DNA from: Adineta vaga
Lineage: Eukaryota; Rotifera
Reading direction: 5' to 3'
DNA: 64,000 nucleotides
Assembly: GCA_021613535.1 (NCBI GenBank)
Contig: CP075494.1
Location: forward strand, 5,952,001-6,016,000
This document shows, piece after piece, positions 48,777 to 62,529 of the stretch. The stretch's first letter is position 1, and each line of letters opens with the position of its first letter. The position numbers were made by a program, and so were the translations under genes. The notes beneath the pieces are model-generated. The model did not search any database. It saw only the letters and a program-made list of their open reading frames with translations, and was not told the origin of the DNA.

Positions 48777-50328
48777 ATGCAACAAGATTCACCTATAAAA
48801 GCTATTCAAGAGTTAGTCCGACGAAATAAAGTATGTTCAAATAGAAGAAAGTTTTTGTTTCGAAAGAAAATCGATTTGATTTCATTTAGATATTTGCTGA
48901 ATATCGATTTGAAAAAGAATCTGGTTTACCACATGCAAAAATGTATACTGTTCGACTTCATTTAGGTGATAAAGATTATATTGGTACTGATCGAACTCTT
49001 AAATTAGCACAACGAGCAGCAGCTCAAACAGCTCTTGATGATCATCGAAATCTACGATTAATAAATTCCTATGAACAAGATCTTTCACAAATCAATCGTA
49101 AGTTTTTCTCGATGAAAATTTTCTTAATTTACTTGCTTTTATTCAAGTACGTCAATCACCAACTGCCGCATTGCATGCATGGGCAACACGAAATCATATT
49201 CCAATTCATTATATTTTACTTAAAGAACAATTTCTTTCAACATCACCCAATCGTTCTCATATTCTTTTCCATTATCGACTTTATCTTGGACCTGATTTAT
49301 ATTTTGATGGGCATGGTTCATCACATCAACAAGCTCGTATTAATTGTGCATTGAATGCGTTTTATTTCTTACGTCAAACCCCTCAATCACCTCCGTCAAC
49401 ACCACAATCAAATTTTCCAACATCGCCAACGTCAAAAATCTCTCTCATGTATGAACGTGCCAAACAACTTGGTCTTTCTGTTCGTATGGAATTTATTGAT
49501 CAATTTACAGTCACATATTGTATTGGAGAGAAATATACTACTATTGGTAAAGGTTTTAATATCTATGCAGCTAAACAAGCAGCTGCAGAAAAAATGCTAA
49601 AAACGTTACCATTAATGAATATTCAATATAATAGTAATCCGATAACACGTGTTTATCAATTAGCTCAAGCTCGACAAGTTAAAGTTGAATTTATTCAGAT
49701 ATCAACTAAAGATAATTTCATATTTCAACTTAAATTTGGTGAGAATCTCCTTGTAGAAGGACAAGGTAAAACAAAACAATTAGCAAAACGAACTGCAGCA
49801 GAAATCTTATTGGATAAATTAGATCCTGCCATTGTTTTACCACCACCACCAACGAAAGGTCTACTTAAACGTGATGGAAATCATGAAAATTTACCTAAAC
49901 AAGAAAAAAAACATGTACATTTTGTTGAAGAAGTTATTCAAAAAGATGAACAAACATCACCTCGACAATCGTTTTCAAATATTTCCTTTTCAAATAAACA
50001 ACAATTAATGGAAACTTGTCAAAAATTACAAATTCATATTGAATATCTCGATGAAATGGTTTGTATAGCATTTCATCATTTTTTTTTCATTTGATGTATC
50101 TGTGTTTTTTAGAATCCAAATGAAAATTCTAATAGTTCACGTTTTCAATCAACTGTTAGTTTATCAACATCAAATCGTAATCTTGCACGATTTGTCGGTC
50201 ATGGCCCATCATTATTACGTGCACAAGAAAATGCATCATCAGCCGCTTGGAATAATTTTAAACAATTAATGAATGAATGTAATCAAGGTCCATTAAAATC
50301 GAAAAGAAAAGATATACTTAATCAATAA
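48777..50328 (+). CDS. Staufen-like double-stranded RNA-binding protein
   Basis: Four exons (48777-48830, 48890-49097, 49148-50058, 50113-50328), 462 residues. Several dsRBD modules are visible. The first (about 1-75) has PIKAIQELVRRNK and AQRAAAQTALDDH. The second (about 88-160) starts SPTAALHAWATRNHI and contains GPDLYFDGHGSSHQQARINCA. The third (about 185-235) has GKGFNIYAAKQAAAEKML, and the fourth (about 240-300) has GQGKTKQLAKRTAAEILLDKL, with the Lys pair that contacts RNA. The C-terminal segment (KQQLMETCQKLQIHIEYLDE to ENASSAAWNNF) resembles the degenerate last domain of Staufen used for dimers or partners. Staufen proteins localise, stabilise or degrade mRNAs. The order and C-terminal domain favour Staufen over TRBP/PACT. 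Confidence 0.88.
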
Positions 50329-51248
50329 ATATCTCTACAAGAACATCAATTTAAAAGAGAAAAGAACTTGTTTAATCTTAGTTTGTTTGTTTGTTTGTTT
50401 GTTGTGATATGTTTCTTTTTTTTTTTTGGTTCACAGTTTCAAAGCCGATTGAATGACTGTGTGTATGTGTGTGTAAGAAAACTTCCTAAGTTCTGATTGT
50501 TTACTATCCTCGCTTTTCATAACTGATTTATCTATTCGCTAAGTTTTTAAAATATAAAAACATAAGTTAAGAACAAAAAAAGGTTCGCTCAACAACTCTA
50601 TAATTCTTGAGGGTATTCATTAGAATTCGGAATTAATATCATTTCATCAATTGCTTGAAGCAAAAAATGATGTCTATTACGAAATGATTAAATACGATTA
50701 ATATCTTGGTCGATTTCATCTCATTTTATTGATCAGAGTGATGTTGCATATAATTGAAATAAATTAAATGTCAAAATAAGCTCGACATGTGTTTTTCCGT
50801 TTTTAATTGTTCCAGTTTAAACTTTATTTTTCTTATCTCTATCTCTTTTTGCTTTTATGATCAATCGTTAATAACAAAAAAAAGAAGTATGTTTCATCTT
50901 CCTATGAATCTCATCACAATTTCCAGGAAAGAGAAAAGAGAAATAAAAATAAATCCAATAGAGAGAGAGAGACAGGGAAAAAAGAAGAAGAAAGAATAAC
51001 ATATTTACAAGAGAAATAAAATTTTGTTTTATAGACAGATGTGCTGCGCGCATCGCATCGTACAAGAGACAAATAAAGAATAATAGTAATACAAAGAAAA
51101 GCACACACGCAAACCTGAGAAATAAACAAACAAAGAAACACACACACGCACACACATATACATGTATAAAGAAACCGGATCGAAAGAGAATAATACATAT
51201 GTATATATCTATTTATACTATTTTCGTTTTCCATGAAGACAAAAGAAC
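50329..51248. other. Spacer between convergent genes
   Basis: 3' flanks of the Staufen-like gene and of the DEPTOR-like gene. It has GTTT repeats near 50380-50402, poly-T, a GA run near 50961-50972 and a CA-rich patch near 51139-51158. ORFs here are low-complexity. Confidence 0.5.
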
Positions 51249-53958
51249 TTATTTGAATGTATTCGAACACGATCGAGATGTTAAACGAAAAAATTGAAGA
51301 TGTTTCGATAATGCTCCTTTTTTCATATTTGTATATTGTTGTAATTGTTTGGGAGAAACTGAACATGATGAACATCCATCGACTGATGATGATAAAGATG
51401 TGGAATATAATACCTGTGAATGTTGTTGTTGTTGTTGATTGTGTTGAGGTAAATGATTTGATACAGGATAATTTTTTGTAGTTAATAAACCATTCGTATG
51501 ATTATTATTATAATCACTCAATGTTGATGGTAAAGATTGTAAACAACACATAGAAGTCTTATCATTAAATTCATTTGGTGGTGTAGATATTTGACAGAAA
51601 TCATCACGATTATAAATAGTGTAAACAGTACATTTATCAAACATAGATAATAAACGCTCAACTTCTTTTCCTGAGCGACGAAGAACATCAATACCTTCAA
51701 TTGCATAAAGATATTCATTGATCTTTTAAAATAAGAAGAAGAAAAAACAACAATTGTATCGTTCAAGTATAATTTTCAACGATTCTTACACGAATGCCAG
51801 ATGTTGCTGCCGAACCGTATGGATCAATTCTTTCGACGTAACATGGTCCTTGACCTTGAAGAATTAATCCATAACCACGACGATCACGTTTAAGCTAAAT
51901 AAAATAGAAACAAATAAACAATTTCTTTTCCCTCTTGAAATAAATTCAATAACTTACTGAATAACTTCGCCAACACCATGGTAAATCTCGTCGTTCAAGT
52001 TCATCTGCAGTTGGACGATGTTCTAATATACAAAAGACAATACAGAAATGAATTTGAATAAAATAAGTTTCTACCTGAATTTGCAGGTGAATTAAGACTA
52101 GCTGATTTTTTTCGTCGAAATCCATCTGTAACACAAGTTAATTTTGTTGTACAATCAAGTTCATCACTATTAGATATTTTTCGATTTGATTCATCGCCCA
52201 TTATTGAACTATTACTACTCGATGTTCGATTTGTTTCATGTAGTAAGGGAGATCTTATTAACGATTGTCTCATATCAGTTATATCATTTTGCATAAGAGC
52301 GATCAAATCAAGACGTTGTTTTGGTGTTAAACGATGAGAATTACTGAGCATATATTGATGACGATCATCACTACGAAATTTTCTTGAACAATTACATTCC
52401 GATTCTCGATCACATTCATCTAAGATAGAATAAATCACATTTTAAACAATAAATATTCAATGAAATTTCGTCTTACTAAATCGAACAAGACCACAGGAAA
52501 TCATATCATCAACAAGTCGTTCAATATGTAACATATTTGCACCACTACGTAATGCAAGCATTCGAGCTAAATTATCACCTTTAAGTAAGATTCCAGATTT
52601 TTCTTCATATGGATTAGTTAAAATTGATTGTTGTTGTAAATCAACTCCTCGACATTGACTTTTATCGAGTGTAAATAAACTAATGAAATACAGAACACAA
52701 GTTTTCAAAAAAAAAGAAACATTCACTAAGAAAAATGTCAACAAACCTTGTATAAGCATCATAAATGGAAGCAAATTGTTGAAATGAACGATTTTGATCT
52801 GCTGTACCATCGTCAAGACGAAATCGATATAGATATCGTACATTATTTTGTGATGATGTTGATGAAGGACATTCAAAGTCATTTAAATCGCAAACTAAAA
52901 TGAGAAATAAATTCAATTGTCGAATACATTAGAGACCCACGCATCTATTTCCTCCGTTTTTACTCAATTCGACAAGTAACAACTAGTTGATGTATGTTAT
53001 TTTGTAATACACTGATGACATAAACACTAGTTCTGTCAATATATCTATTACTTTTGACAGCATAACACTGTCCTTTGTATCACGTACTTAGTTGCCTTTG
53101 TCGTTCTCTAAGGACATAAAATACATAATTTCCTTTCAATTTTACTGACTATTCTATCGTCGTCTTCATACATATGCATGTATGTACTTCATGCACTTCA
53201 TCTTTTTCTGAAAAAGAAAACTATATAATAGATTTCATTTCTTTGATAATTGATATTCAAAATGCCGTATGTTCTTCTCATGTTACTACACCAATGGTAT
53301 TTTCCTCCTTCTCGCTGACTCATCGTCACGGCGAGTTCATCAAGTACGATTTATGAATACATGATCAACCTTGAAATGTACGGTGATCTCTTTAGTTAGA
53401 AAAGAAAATTTGCTTTTGTGTCTCTTTTATCTCTAAAAGGTTGCAAGAACAATACATTTCTTTTTCTTTATTCGATATGAATTCAATTAATATGAAGATA
53501 TTTCTTCTGGATCGAAGCCAATGAAAACAAATCGATAGTAAATGACTTACCATGATGAATAATTTTCAATTTTTCAAGAACTTGAAAGATTTCTAAACCA
53601 TCATCGATTGTTTTACATAATTGTTTTTTAATTAACCAATGGATAGTTTCATAAGAATGAAAACAATTATGAAATAACGAATAAAAATTATTTGTATTGT
53701 TATTTTCATCATTAAAATATGCAGGATAAGATGAATAAATTAATTTGTCTTCTTTCATTCGTTGTCTACATGAATAGGTTAAATCAATAAATATAAAGAA
53801 AAAACCAAAAATCAAAAATCTTACCTCAAATGTAATGCTGAAGTATATAAATCAACAAAATATTTGATATCATTATGTTGATTAATTAATTCATCCAGAC
53901 GGTGATGATTATCATCATTCGGAGACATTTTGTCTTCACTGATACCAATTTGACACAT
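51249..53958 (-). CDS. DEPTOR-like protein (two DEP domains and a PDZ domain)
   Basis: Eight exons (53958-53825, 53765-53551, 52894-52747, 52679-52477, 52419-52075, 52022-51958, 51894-51790, 51722-51249), 562 residues. DEPTOR binds mTOR and inhibits mTORC1 and mTORC2. The first DEP domain has HSYETIHWLIKKQ, LEKLKIIHHVCD and, after a linker, LYRFRLDDGT, all strongly like DEPTOR. A second, weaker DEP-like domain follows (ILLKGDNLARMLALRSGANM, VDDMISCGLVRF). A Ser-rich linker of roughly 130 residues leads to RPTADELERRDLP and a PDZ domain (GYGLILQGQGPCYVERIDPY, AATSGIRINEYLYAIEGIDV), again in DEPTOR order. A Gln/Asn/Ser-rich tail of about 110 residues is extra. Start at 53958 is the first ATG after an acceptor; 53928 is possible, and exons further upstream cannot be excluded. 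Confidence 0.85.
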
Positions 53959-54576
53959 AGAATTAGTTCTTGAGCAACTTTTCAATGCTAAAAATAAAAC
54001 ATAGGCCGATCTAGAAAGATGTTTCTTTTTTATGTAAGCAAAAGAAACGATTCTCATACGTTTTTCTTTTCTCTTTCCGCTTCGAACTAAAAAAGGAAGA
54101 GAATAAGAAAAAGAAAAACAACAAACCGATCAATTCTATCTCTTCCTTTTCCTTTCTCTCATACACATTCATTCGATAGTTGTCTTGACGTAATAAAGAA
54201 AAGATGATTTCTAGATTCTATATAGTTTCTATCAAGGCAATAGACATCTCTTTGTGCTTCTGTCTAGTCGATCGTCTCGACAGTTAGTTTTATAAAATTT
54301 AAAAGATGAGTTAAACGAATAGATATAGGAAAAGAAAAAGAACGAAATCAAATCAAGAGGTCATTTCATATTTAAGAAAAGAACGACGAATGAAATGAAA
54401 ATGATGCGCACGCATGTATATAGAAAGAAATCAAGGTAGATCAATATCTTCGTTGGCATAGTTCCAAAAAGAAAGAACAAACGAACGTAAAGAGATAATT
54501 GTATTTGTTTGTATTCTTTTTTCTATACATACAAGAGTAATATGAATCGATCTTAATAGTAATGATTGGTATATTT

Positions 54577-54600
54577 GAAGAAGAAGAAGAAGAAGAAGAG
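54577..54600 (+). repeat. (GAA)n triplet tract
   Basis: Seven to eight uninterrupted AAG units in intergenic DNA. Confidence 0.9.
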
Positions 54601-56510
54601 AACGATAAAAAAGACGACGAGTCAAATACATTGAACAATCATATATACTTTTGTTCGTTGCTTTTTTGTCCTTTGGCAATTAGCCAATGATAAAATAAGT
54701 AACAAGAAAAGAACATGATATGATTGACTGACTGACTGAATGAATGAAGCCTATACATATATCTACGTATACGAAGAATATTTGTTGATGTCCAAGTTGT
54801 AGATATGTATGATTGCGATGACAAGAAGAAACAAATGAGAAAAGAAGAGTAGGAGTAATGTAAGAAGACAAGTAAATATAATCATACAAAAAAAGTGCTG
54901 ACAAACGAAATAAATCTATAGATTATGATATGTTGACAAGAGCGAGGAGAAAGGTAAAACTAAGTTATTATTACTATTATACTGACACTAGACATGTTAA
55001 CATTACCCTATTCTGGTGAAAGAAGAAGAATATCCTCGTGAAAATGCAACGTGATCACAAACTACCATTGAATAAAATCTTTTCTGCTTCACTTTCTAAG
55101 AGATATTTTTGACTTTTAATAATGAATTTATCGAAGTAAAAAAATGCCTTTTAGCATTTACTGAAGACTTGAGTTAGTAGTATTTTAATACACATATATT
55201 ATTTTTACCTTGAAATTTTATACATGAGTAAGAAAGTAAAATGAAAGGAACTGTTTTGGACTCGAAAACGTAACCTTGATTAAAACTACCTACATTCATG
55301 TCTTTAGTAAAAAAGAAACAGTTTCGATGTTTGCTATGTTGTCAAAATAAAAAAAAAATGACAAGAATTTTTTCTTTTCTTTTCAAATATCAGTAAGCAT
55401 AGAAACAGAATAGAGAAAGAACATTTATATGAATTCACGTCATCAATATGAAGCTATACTATGTCATATTAAAATAAGAGAAAAAAATTCTTGTCAACAA
55501 CGATTCTATAGTGTCTATGCATATCAAAAAGTATAATTTCTTTTTGTACTTTAAAATACGTACTTTTAAGTACAAGTATGTCAATGTGTAAATAATGAAA
55601 TTCTATGTTATAAAAAAGAGAACAATTACTGTTTTCTGTCTTTAATGTAACCTTGATGATCAACAATGAAGTATGAGTATTAGTAGTTTTCTTTTTCAGG
55701 TCAAGGATAGATTCATAAATATGACTAGGATGAGTCGTTAATCTTATCGTAGGAGAAATCTTTACGATCTGTCTCTATTTATGAAGACAGCAGGAAGACA
55801 ACAAGATGAACTACAAGATAGAAAGTACATCGAAGACAAATGTACTCGATCAAAATGTTGTCATTAAAAATATCTACGAAATGACGCCAATAAAAACAAT
55901 TTTTCATCGTCTACACATGTGGACTATGATAGAAACTAATGGCTTATATCACACCGCCTACGATGAAGAAATGAGAATCGGTACAGTGAACTCACCTTAG
56001 GTACATTCATGTGTATATGTACTCTAGTTATAGATTAAGAAATTCTACTTTAATCATCTAAAGTGATTATCGAAAACACTTGCAAACTTATAGTATTCTC
56101 TAGAATAATATAGAGTAATTATCGCTTTTTGTCTATCGATCAGATGAAACTTAAGTCTACGATGCTATTCACTTAAATGTATAAGTCGGAAAGATAAATT
56201 CAAATACATACATACATATAAACATTTTTTTCTTTTCCTTTGGGAAATTATCTAAAGCATCAGCGGCATTCACATTTCGTTGAATGAGTGTTGGCTTCAT
56301 TCCATCATCAGTAGTGAGAAAAGCGGCGTATTTTACAAGGAAATGTGTATGTGTCAATGTTAGATGCACTTATATTTACTCTGAAGTAAAGGAGAAGATA
56401 GACAGACAGACCGATAGATAGATAGATGCTGAGAACTGGTTTTTCTCCTATTCTTCTTGTGTTGTTATTATTGTTTGTTTGTCATGCGGCACACAACAAA
56501 CGACTTGACA

Positions 56511-56525
56511 TACACACACACACAC
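56511..56525 (+). repeat. (CA)n microsatellite
   Basis: Seven CA units in intergenic DNA. Confidence 0.85.
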
Positions 56526-59165
56526 GGGTAGATGTGTTCTATTTTCTCGAAAATGTTTCTATGAAAATAGCGCAGACGACGTTATAGAAATGAAACAGAT
56601 GCACCATTACCAAAGTAATTTTCGTTAGAATAGAAAAGAAAATGTAAAGAGCAGGTGTAAAAAAATGTATGTATCTTAGGCTTCACATATGCATTACTTA
56701 CTTATTTGAATATCAAGACAAAATGTAAGATAGTAGACGAATAATATCAAAAGCAAAGGAAAAAAAAGAAGAATGTATGACTGGAAAATGAAAAGATATA
56801 TGAGTGTATGTATATGACGTAAAGAAAGTCATTCAAGTCAAACTAGTAATCGTATTTGAATGCACGCAAAGAACAATTGTCACACATGATGTTGTTTTTC
56901 TCTTCTGATGATCATGTGCTTAATTACTCATCGAGTCATTCTAGTCTTTATCGCATAAAAATAAGACAAGATGATGCCGATAGACATGAAAGAAAAGAAG
57001 AAAAAAAACGAAAGAAAGTCAAATAAAATATATTTCGTGCTTAGTTACTTACTATTACACATATCGACGAAATAACGAAAATCTTTTTTGTGACTATAAT
57101 GTGTCGTTTGTCTCATATAGACTGAATGAAAATTATTGAATGAGTATGAATCCACCTTTCTTTTCTTTTCTTTTCTCTTTTTCTACTATCGATGTCTCCT
57201 GCTCTTTTGTCAACAGAGAGTAGTCAGTTAGCAGTATAGTAAGTAAGAACAACAAAATGAGAAAATGAAAGAGTGTGCGTACGATGGCCGAGAATTAGGT
57301 GACGAGCGTGAGTGCACGTGCTTGACGTTGTTGTTTTTGTAGGTAAAGCAAACGACGCAAAAAAAAAGACGACACACAAAACATGACGAGTAAAGTGGAG
57401 AATTAAAAAAAACGACTCTTTCGTTAAAATCACCTGACTTAGACCTATGACAAAATAATTTGAACAACGTCAAATCACGTTACATTATTTATTTAAAAGA
57501 AATGATATTTTCAAGGAAATAAAATTCTTGACAGACGTATGAAATGTAGACAAGGCTATGTTTGATGTTCATTTCACGGTATTTGTAATTTTGTTTTATG
57601 ATGTACACATAGTTACTTATACCAAGGACATATCAATAAAAATTTACTTTTATTTTATTCTTTCTCTTTTAATGAAAAACCCAACAAGCAAACAAGAAAT
57701 GAGATTCTATCTCGAAAAGAGTTAATATACTATTTGAGATATTATCTTCTAAATGTCACATTATTGTCTGAATGGAAAAAAGATCGATTTCTAATTATTT
57801 TTGCGTTATGCTTCTCTTCAAAGAAATTATATAATAATCAAGACATTTAGATAAATATACACATTCATATTAGTAAATACTGTAAATATTTTCTTGGAAT
57901 ATATAAACGATTGAGAGATATTCGATTATTGCTCATGTCATTTCTATCATAATTGGTTAGTAGATTCTTACAAGCAGTAGTGATCCATTCTATTTGAAGT
58001 ATGTAGAAATGATTCGCTAGTTAAATGTCAACTGTATATGCATATATATATATGTATATGAAGAACGAATGTTTATTTTCATTTGTAAACAATGAAGAAA
58101 ACTTACCAAATTCATGCTTGATTGTGATTGGTAAGATAAGTAATAGTGGTTCCATAATAAGATTGAAAGAGCAAAAAAAAGATGGTTTGGTGTGAACGTT
58201 TATTTAAGAAAGTTTAAGACATATAAGAAAGCTGTTTTGAAAAAAAAGCACACATAAGAAAAGGACGAGTGATAGACTCGAAGAATGAATAAACTAGAAT
58301 GGTATAGCTTGGTTAAAAGAAATAAAAATGATCTTTTAATGTTTCGAACGAGACAGATATAGTAGAGATAGACAAAAGTGGCGTGCATATATTATTTCTT
58401 TTAATTACCGTATTTCTTCTCTTGTTTTTCTTCGGACTATGAACAGTTAAAAGACATTTCCCTGGATTATCAAATCAATTGCGTAGATAAATTTATCTAT
58501 TTGGATAGATGCCAACAGGTGCACAAATTTTCATCTCAATATTCAAAATTTATCAGACAACAAGAGACATAATGGACGTCGTCTGTTCATATTCTGATCA
58601 AAACGTTTGTTATCCTTAGACTTTAGATATTTATTTCACTGTGTAGTCATGTGAATGAAAAGAAAACACGCACTTGTACTATACCGTCAAATAGCGGAGA
58701 TAGAAGAGAAGAGAATGTATGCAAGAAATATTCAAAAAAATATGATAAAAACTATTTGCTGGCGAACTGAATCGTTTACGTTAGAAAAAGCCATTTAAAA
58801 TAATGTTAATATTAAAAAATAGAAATGCACTCCGTTCTTCGGCGACTTATTATCTCTGTCCGGCATTTCTGAAAGGAAATTTCTAACATTTCAGGATGTT
58901 AGAATAGATGGTATATCATTAAGAGAGAAGAGCATCAGTAGGTGTCATGCTTAGAAGTAAAATTGAAAGGAAATGAAATAGACTAATAATATACCTATCA
59001 TTTCAAAGCATAATCTTGACAAAATGGATAAGGAACATAAGAGATAATCTCCGCTTTTTTCAAGGACTTTCGAAAGTTTTTCTGAACCCTTTGAAACTAA
59101 TGTTATATCTAATTTTGTCTTTTTATTATATGAGATTTTTATTAATTAAACAAAACAAAATAATT

Positions 59166-62100
59166 TTAAATAGATTCTTTTGCATTGAATGATGTTGAAT
59201 ATTTTCTCTCAGTCAATGGAATATTTACTAATGTTGTGGTTGATTTATTTTCAATTGATTCATTTTTTAATTCCTTTTCATTCTGGTCTGTTTGTCGTTT
59301 CACTAATTGATAATATAAACCACGTTTATTCATTAATTCCATATGTGTACCTTCTTCAACGATTTCTCCATATTGTAAAACAACAATTTTATGTGCATTA
59401 CGAATCGTGGATAATCGATGAGCAATGACAAGTACAGTTCGACCAACAACTGTTCGAGCAATTGCCTCTTGTACCTAGAAATACGATTGTATATACGAGT
59501 AACTAAAGAATATGAATACCTGAGATTCTGCTTCAGCATCTAAAGCACTAGTAGCTTCATCCAGAAGTAAAACATTTGGTGAACGAATTAATGCTCTAGC
59601 TAATGCAATTCTTTCTATTAGAGAAAGTTTTAAAAGTTTATTATGTTTGTTTTCATAGATCAAAACATACGTTTTTGTCCACCAGCCATCTGTACACCAC
59701 GTTCACCACATTCTGTATCATATTTCTTTTCAAACTGTGATATAAAGGAATGAGCATTTGCCATTTGAGATGCATATTCAACTTCTTGTTGAGATTTCTT
59801 TTCAACAAGACCATATTGAATATTATCTTGAACTGAACGTGCATGAAGAACTGGCTCTTGGCTGACAAGTGAGACCTAGTTGTCGATATAAATATCATCA
59901 ATCCAATGAAAAGAAGAAATCTATCTAAATAAGAATTTTACCTTTTCATGATAAAATTTATAATCATAATTTTGAACAGGTATATCATCAATCAGAATTT
60001 GTCCTTCATCTGCTTCATAGAAATGTTCTAATAGACTAATACATGTTGTTTTTCCACCTAGAAATGTGAGTATTAGTATAAATTTATTTTTCTACGGAAG
60101 TGATCGATAGTTTAGAAAGATAAAGAAAAATTCTTACTTCCACTTGGTCCTACTAATGCTACTTGTTGTCCTGGTTGAACAGTAAATGAAATATTTTTTA
60201 ATACTTTATCATTTTTTCTATTTGGAAATGCAAATGAAACATTTCGAAATTCAATCCGTCCTCGAAAATCATTTGGTTTAACCATTCCATTATTGATAAT
60301 TTTTGGCATTCGATCAATATATTCAAATAATTTCACAGATGCTCCTCTTGCTTTCATCAAACCTGTATAAACACCATTGATTGACTAAGATAAACAAAAT
60401 ATTTCGTAGAAATTTCGTTTCTATAATCGAATTCTTACATCAAGTACATCGCCTAATCTTTGTTGATATAAGATAAATGAAACAAAATTCGAAACGCTCA
60501 ATCGATTATTCATCACTAAATGACCTCCATAAGCAAGTGTACCTAAGTTGAGTAAGACAATCAGAATTTGACCATTCCACATATAACCAAAATCTATAAC
60601 GATCAGATTCAAATGATTGATTTCGAAGAAGAAACTAACTTACAATACAATGCTTGTCGAATAGCATATTTTCGAATCAGATCATTTTTCACATGAAACA
60701 ATCGAACTTCTTCATCTTCATCTAAGAAATGAAAAAATAAGGAAATAAGAACTAAACAGAGAAGAAGAGGAAATGATCTACTTGCAAACGATTTCACAGT
60801 ACGAATCGTCGAAATTGCTTCCTCTGCCAATGAATTGGAATCAGCGAGAGCATCTTGAACTTTTTTTTGTTGATTCTACATAATAGAAGAAGAATTTTGT
60901 TCGAGCGAATTTTCTTTACACTTACTGCAATAAAATCTCCATAAAGTTTCGCCGTACCAAATGCTAATGGACCGGTAATTAATGCCAAAAGAAACAGATT
61001 CCATGATAAGACTAACATCATGACAATTGTTCCAACTGAAATCAATATGACATTCTATTCGAAGAAAAGAAACTACGTAGATAAATACTTACTCGTTTGA
61101 ACAATACTTCTTAGAAAGATATTCAAATTAATCGATACAGCTTCACCAACTGTTGTAATATCCGAGGATAGACGTGATGTTATTTCACCTGTTTTATTTT
61201 CATCAAAAAATTCGATATCTTGTTTTAATACGCAAGCAAAAAATTTATCTCGAAGACGTTGTATTAAATTCGTACTAGTTATTGAAAAAATAAAACCACG
61301 AAGACCCGATGAAATAACACTAAATTATAGGCATCTTGAGGGTGTCAATTATCGTTGGAAGAAAAAAACAAACAAATCTTACTAAACAAAAGATAAGCCA
61401 AGATACCAGAATATATTCATAAGAAATTGATGTCCATTTTTATCAACAACAGAACTAATGATATGTCCAGAAAAGAAAGGTTGAAACATTTCCGCTAAAG
61501 AACATAGTTCAAATGGATGATTTAGGAATTGTTGTTTGACTTATCTTACTCAATGCAGCAGTAAATAAGCAAACAAAAGCGAAGATATATAATTTCCATT
61601 CTTCTTTTCCAAGTTTTAGAATTCTCCACCATGAACCAGTTGTTTCTTTTCTCTGAGCATTTAAATCTTTATTCTCTTCTTCAGTAATTGTTGAACTTCG
61701 TGAAGTTCCTTCAACTAAACAATAAGAAAAAAATCATATAAGAAAATAAGCTACTAATAATGAATATTACCTCGAACAGCTAATGGATCTGTTTCTTCAG
61801 TATATAAACGTGTCGTCGAATTATCATTGATAAGTGTTTGTCGTTCTGGATCGGTACGTTTAATATTTACAGAATGAAAATAAAAATTCCAGATAAGAAT
61901 GCCTCCTAATGCTAGTAAAGGTATGAAAACAAGTGCTAAATAGTCAAATCGATCTAATTGATACGGTGAAGTTGGGTTTCGTACATTTTTCCATTCATAA
62001 AAAATGAGAAATTTACTCAAAGAATAAGCATAGATAATCAATTGAAATATAATAAGAAATAATCGATTATATCGAAAATTTCTCAATCGTTGACAACATT

Positions 62101-62320
62101 TCAATAGAAAAATAATCGAATAAAAGATAAAAACAAATGAATCAATCAGTAATAGAATATACAATTCAACATACGTTCGAGGATAATCAAACCGATAGAA
62201 TTGATCAATTAGATTCAAATGAATATTCGTAAAAGCACGTGTGAATATGCATGTAACGATTATGATTATAAGAATAGCATAGATTAAAGGTATTAAACGA
62301 AGAAAAGTATACCAAGACAT
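59166..62320 (-). CDS. ABCB9/TAPL-like half ABC transporter
   Basis: Thirteen exons (62320-61771, 61714-61550, 61494-61383, 61319-61093, 61035-60926, 60875-60782, 60721-60644, 60593-60439, 60384-60138, 60057-59942, 59875-59671, 59614-59520, 59474-59166), 820 residues. TAPL dimers pump peptides into lysosomes. The N-terminal 180 residues are a four-helix accessory domain (TMD0), as in TAPL and TAP. The core membrane domain follows, with [17 protein letters not shown] (about 310-326) and [18 protein letters not shown]. The nucleotide-binding domain has Walker A GPSGSGKTT, Q-loop SLVSQEP, the signature as [15 protein letters not shown], Walker [13 protein letters not shown] and H-loop IAHRLS. 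Signature Leu-Ser is thus Met-Ala. The 30-residue C-terminal tail is Asn/Lys/Ser-rich. TAP1/2 are vertebrate, so TAPL is the better name. Confidence 0.92.
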
Positions 62321-62529
62321 AACTTATGTAAGAAACAATCTCTCAGGTAAGTTATCAATTTATCTACAAAGAAGGATATCATTCGTGTACAAGATCGAAC
62401 GAGAATCTTATCTTTTAACAATACACACAGAAATTTATTATTATGAAATTAAAACATCGAAATTATCTTTTGATTTATCATAATTGAAAAATTATTTTAA
62501 ATCTTACATTAATATAGAAAAGAAATCAT

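Larger units (their letters stand above)
53959..59165. other. Long gene-poor block between DEPTOR-like and ABC transporter genes
   Basis: About 5.2 kb without a convincing gene. It is the 5' flank of the minus-strand DEPTOR-like gene and the 3' flank of the transporter. It holds AAG triplets (54577-54600), a CA run (56511-56525), a GATA run (56411-56427) and many poly-A/T tracts. ORFs such as 55806-56000 and 56169-56369 show no family features. It could contain non-coding exons or regulatory DNA; nothing specific is visible. Confidence 0.5.

Noticed and set aside
55806-56000. 64-codon plus ORF in the block before the ABC transporter
   Set aside because: Reads somewhat like protein but has no splice partner and no known motif.
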